Source of the DNA: Aquiluna sp.
Lineage (GTDB): Bacteria > Actinomycetota > Actinomycetes > Actinomycetales > Microbacteriaceae
Direction of reading: 5' to 3'
DNA: 64,000 nt
NCBI GenBank assembly: GCA_029241985.1
Contig: JAQWUU010000029.1
Span: 42,012-106,011, forward strand
Under the pieces are notes generated by a model. It searched no databases. It was given only the letters and a program-made list of their open reading frames with translations, and was not told where the DNA came from. This document shows, piece after piece, positions 61,273-64,000 of this stretch (the first letter of the stretch is position 1; each line of letters opens with the position of its first letter). Position numbers and translations under genes: made by a program.

Positions 61273-63120
61273 TTAGTCTTTTAGGTGCTCAACCACGGTT
61301 TTTGCTAGTTTTTCGCCGAAGCCGGCCAGTTGGGAGATTTCTTCGACGCTGGCTAGACGAATCCTCTTTAGCGAACCAAATTTCCGGAGAAGTAATCGTG
61401 CCCGCTGCTCACCTAACCCTGGAATTTCAAGAAGCAGGGAGCCGATTGTTTTCGATCGCGACTTACGTTGGGCAGTGATTGCAAATCGATGAGCCTCGTC
61501 CCGTATTCGCTGCAGCAGGAATAACTCCTCCGAGGTTCTCGGAAGTATCAAGGGGTAATCAATTCCTGATACAAAAACCTCTTCGAGGCGTTTTGCCAAT
61601 GAGATCACCGTGATTCCTGAGACGCCGGAATCATTCATCGCCCTGACTGCTGCGTTCAGTTGGGGTTGCCCGCCATCGATAACCAGTAAGCCAGGCCGAT
61701 AGCTAAATCGCTCATGGTGTGTGTTGCCTTCATTTAGATACTTCAGACGGCGCATCAGCGTCTGATAAACAGACTCAGTGTCGTCTGCGGTTTCAAGGTT
61801 GAACTTTCGATACTGATCTTTTCTCGGCAGACCATCTTCAAAAACGACCATCGATCCAACCGTGTTAGTTCCTGAAAGATGCGAGATGTCGAAGCACTCT
61901 ATGCGCAGCGGAGCGGTGTCCATGTTGAGCACTTCCTGAAGGCCAGCCAGTGCCCCTGCCCTGGCACTAAAGTCAGAAACACGTTTCAACTTGTAATTCT
62001 GCAAGGCGTGAGAAGCATTCTGCGATGCAGTGTCCAGCAGGGCAGCCTTGTCTCCTCTTTTTGGGGCAAACAGAGAGCAGGACTTCGTGCGTGTCTGAGT
62101 TAGCCATGCCTCTACTGCGGCTTTATCCGCTGGCATTTCGGTTAGATAGATTTCCTTTGGAATGTCTTGTGCCTCGGCTGCACCAGATTTTGAGTAGATA
62201 TCTTGCAAGAGATATTCAAGTAACTCACCGTTACTCCGATCGAGTTCAAGGTCAACAACCAGCGCTCGGTTTCCACGAATTCTGCCACCCCGAACCATGA
62301 AAATGGACACTGCTGCGGTCAGCTCATCTCGCGCAAGACCAATTAGGTCTGCGTCAACCTGGTCATCAAGAACGATTGTTGATTTTTCTAGAACTCGCTC
62401 CAAGGCATTGATGTCATCTCGGTACCTCGCGGCGAGCTCGAAATTTTGATCGCTGCTAGCCACAGCCATCTTTTGACGAATTTCCGATACGTGGGAGTCG
62501 CTGCCTGACCCGATAAAGTCACCGAGTGATTTGGCGATTGATTTATGGTCCGAGTCAGAAACCCTTGAAACGCAGGGGGCTGAACATTTTCCTAGATCGG
62601 CAAGAAGGCAGGGCCTCCCTGTTCGCTTCGCTGTCTGAAAAATGCTTCCTGAACAGCTTCTTACAGGAAAAACCCTCAACAACGAATCTAAGGTGTCCCT
62701 AATTGCCCAGGACTGCGTGTACGGTCCGAAGTATTTCACGCCTTTCAAATCACGATTTCTGGTGATAAATGCTCTTGGCACTTTATCTCCCATGGAGATC
62801 GCTAGGTAAGGGTATGACTTGTCATCCCTAAACCTGACGTTGAACGGAGGTTGAAACTCCTTTATCCAAGTGAACTCCAGCTGCAGGGCTTCAAATTCAG
62901 TTCCCACAATGGTCCACTTCACGTCACTTGCACTGAGGACCATTCGCCTGGTGCGCTCATGCAGTGAGTTGAGTGGTCCAAAGTAGTTTGATAGCCTCGC
63001 CCGCAGGTTCTTGGCTTTCCCCACATAGAGAACCCGACCTTGATCATCCAAGAATCTGTATACGCCCGGCTCTCTCGGGATTTCTGATGTCGCAGGCCTA
63101 AAGCTAAGTTCCTGAGCCAT
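61273..63120 (-). CDS. uvrC: Excinuclease ABC subunit C
   Basis: A 615-residue nuclease that makes both incisions in nucleotide excision repair. The GIY-YIG domain begins with EPGVYRFLDDQGRVLYVGKA (Gly19, Tyr21 and Gly34). It also shows the UvrB-interacting motif (EIRQKMAVASSDQNFELAARYRD split about residue 210), the RNase H-like half with IECFDISHLSGTNTVGSMVV, and C-terminal helix-hairpin-helix repeats (EIPGLGEQRARLLLRKFGS). It begins 2 bp after the uvrA stop, so uvrA-uvrC are one unit. Confidence 0.96.
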   Translation of the reverse strand: MAQELSFRPATSEIPREPGVYRFLDDQGRVLYVGKAKNLRARLSNYFGPLNSLHERTRRMVLSASDVKWTIVGTEFEALQLEFTWIKEFQPPFNVRFRDDKSYPYLAISMGDKVPRAFITRNRDLKGVKYFGPYTQSWAIRDTLDSLLRVFPVRSCSGSIFQTAKRTGRPCLLADLGKCSAPCVSRVSDSDHKSIAKSLGDFIGSGSDSHVSEIRQKMAVASSDQNFELAARYRDDINALERVLEKSTIVLDDQVDADLIGLARDELTAAVSIFMVRGGRIRGNRALVVDLELDRSNGELLEYLLQDIYSKSGAAEAQDIPKEIYLTEMPADKAAVEAWLTQTRTKSCSLFAPKRGDKAALLDTASQNASHALQNYKLKRVSDFSARAGALAGLQEVLNMDTAPLRIECFDISHLSGTNTVGSMVVFEDGLPRKDQYRKFNLETADDTESVYQTLMRRLKYLNEGNTHHERFSYRPGLLVIDGGQPQLNAAVRAMNDSGVSGITVISLAKRLEEVFVSGIDYPLILPRTSEELFLLQRIRDEAHRFAITAQRKSRSKTIGSLLLEIPGLGEQRARLLLRKFGSLKRIRLASVEEISQLAGFGEKLAKTVVEHLKD

Positions 63121-63122
63121 CG

Positions 63123-64000
63123 CTACAAGATTTCTGCCAGGAATCTGCCCGTGTGACTCTTTGGAGATTTAGCAATCTTTTCAGGGGTCCCCTCGGCAAC
63201 AACTAAGCCTCCCCCGGATCCCCCCTCCGGTCCCATGTCAATGACCCAGTCGGCGCACCTAATAACATCCAGGTTGTGCTCGATGACGATTGCTGTGTTG
63301 CCCTTGTCCACTAGGTTGTTGAGCACTTTTAGTAATTTACTCACGTCTTCAAAGTGAAGTCCAGTGGTCGGTTCGTCAAGGACATAAATTGTTTTGCCGG
63401 TGGAACGCCTCTGTAGCTCAGTCGCCAGCTTCACTCGCTGGGCTTCACCTCCAGAAAGAGTCGTGGCACTTTGTCCCAGGCGGACATATCCCAAGCCCAC
63501 GTCGACCAAGGTATTTAGAAACCTTGCGATGGAACTAATCGGAGCAAAGAATTCTGCGGCATCACTGATCGGCATGTTCAATACGTCACCAATAGATTTA
63601 CCCTTGTAATGAACCTGTAAGGTCTCGCGATTGTAGCGAGCACCTTTACAGTCTTCACACATGACGTAGACATCTGGCAAGAAGTTCATTTCGATCTTGA
63701 TGGTTCCGTCTCCAGCGCAGTTTTCGCAGCGACCGCCCTTTACGTTAAAGGAGAAGCGGCCCTGCAGGTAACCTCGCACCTTAGCTTCTGGAGTGTCTGC
63801 GAACAGCTTTCGAATGTTGTCGAAGACACCTGTATATGTCGCGGGATTTGATCGGGGCGTGCGTCCAATTGGGGCTTGATCAACATGGACGACTTTGTCC
63901 AAAAGCTCGATGCCCTCAATCCGGGTGTGCTTTCCCGCAACAGACTTCGCCCGATTTAGCTTTTGAGCCAACACCTCATAAAGCACATCGTTCACCAAAG
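63123..64000 (-). CDS. uvrA: Excinuclease ABC subunit A, C-terminal part (partial)
   Basis: The 3' third of uvrA (about 292 residues), running off the window edge in frame. The second ABC module is here: zinc finger CENCAGDG...[10 protein letters not shown], signature [19 protein letters not shown], Walker [18 protein letters not shown] and the switch region VIEHNLDVI. The protein ends in GRFLAEIL. The gene start is outside the window. Confidence 0.96.
   Translation of the reverse strand, partial: LVNDVLYEVLAQKLNRAKSVAGKHTRIEGIELLDKVVHVDQAPIGRTPRSNPATYTGVFDNIRKLFADTPEAKVRGYLQGRFSFNVKGGRCENCAGDGTIKIEMNFLPDVYVMCEDCKGARYNRETLQVHYKGKSIGDVLNMPISDAAEFFAPISSIARFLNTLVDVGLGYVRLGQSATTLSGGEAQRVKLATELQRRSTGKTIYVLDEPTTGLHFEDVSKLLKVLNNLVDKGNTAIVIEHNLDVIRCADWVIDMGPEGGSGGGLVVAEGTPEKIAKSPKSHTGRFLAEIL

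Overview
The window is a gene-dense, moderate-GC (about 50%) actinobacterial chromosome segment. The gene content points to Actinobacteria: RbpA, WhiA, OpcA, PafB/PafC, a HelY-type helicase, the bc1-aa3 cytochrome set with diheme QcrC, three-helix Rieske QcrA and CtaF, split Ppm1/Lnt, and DUF3043 and DUF3099 proteins. The compact layout, many 4-bp gene overlaps and lower GC than most of the phylum suggest a small-genome aquatic Microbacteriaceae (Luna-type, such as Rhodoluna or Aquiluna). That placement is inference; no rRNA is present.

Layout. 1-2644: end of nrdR, pyrD, an aldo/keto reductase and a DUF3043 membrane protein. 2682-12.0 kb: a dipeptidase, erpA and the terminal respiratory chain, as two convergent blocks (ctaC-ctaD-ctaF forward; ctaE-qcrC-qcrA-qcrB reverse) meeting at a 400-bp region with no clear gene and a bidirectional terminator. 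12.1-15.1 kb: trpD, a YczE-like protein, a GDPD phosphodiesterase and rbpA. 15.1-25.6 kb: one long reverse run HAD-trmI-FKBP-pafB-pafC-hypothetical-tatA-tatC-helY-lnt-ppm1. 25.6-32.1 kb: PAC2 protein, uppP, tRNA-Leu(GAG), a sirtuin, a phosphatase, a glycosyltransferase, a hydrolase, an exonuclease and rpmE2. 32.1-39.5 kb: an ABC ATPase, divergent glgA/glgC, serB, fabG-fabI, DUF3099, a Cys/His mini-protein, SURF1 and bioY. 39.5-47.0 kb: the suf Fe-S operon (sufB-sufD-Rieske-sufC-sufT), divergent from ctaA-phr, then ctaB. 47.1-58.6 kb: central carbon metabolism, with tkt-tal-pgi-zwf-opcA-pgl forward converging on gap-pgk-tpiA-secG-rbpA2 reverse. 58.7-64.0 kb: sodA, whiA, rapZ, uvrC and the 3' part of uvrA, all reverse.

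How the genes work together. Much of one aerobic energy system is here: glycolysis and the oxidative pentose phosphate pathway, the bc1-aa3 chain, heme A synthesis (ctaB, ctaA), the assembly factor SURF1, Fe-S assembly (suf, erpA) and the Tat translocase. The QcrA sequence carries a twin-arginine motif that suggests it is a Tat client. DNA repair is also well represented (uvrA, uvrC, photolyase, PafBC, a DnaQ-like exonuclease).

Most notable observations. (1) At least eleven genes have a TANNNT -10 box placed 6-7 nt before the start codon, indicating leaderless transcription; this decides the starts of ctaE and glgC. (2) Eight of eleven convergent gene pairs overlap at their 3' ends, and five of these share a single CTAG or TTAG as both stop codons. 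(3) A 15/19 match to the DtxR/IdeR iron box lies between the divergent suf operon and ctaA. (4) A SigR/SigH-type promoter precedes the first of two rbpA paralogues. (5) A perfect palindrome sits at the predicted start of the rpmE2 transcript. No mobile elements, prophage, CRISPR arrays or defence systems were seen, and no clearly new multi-gene system was found.
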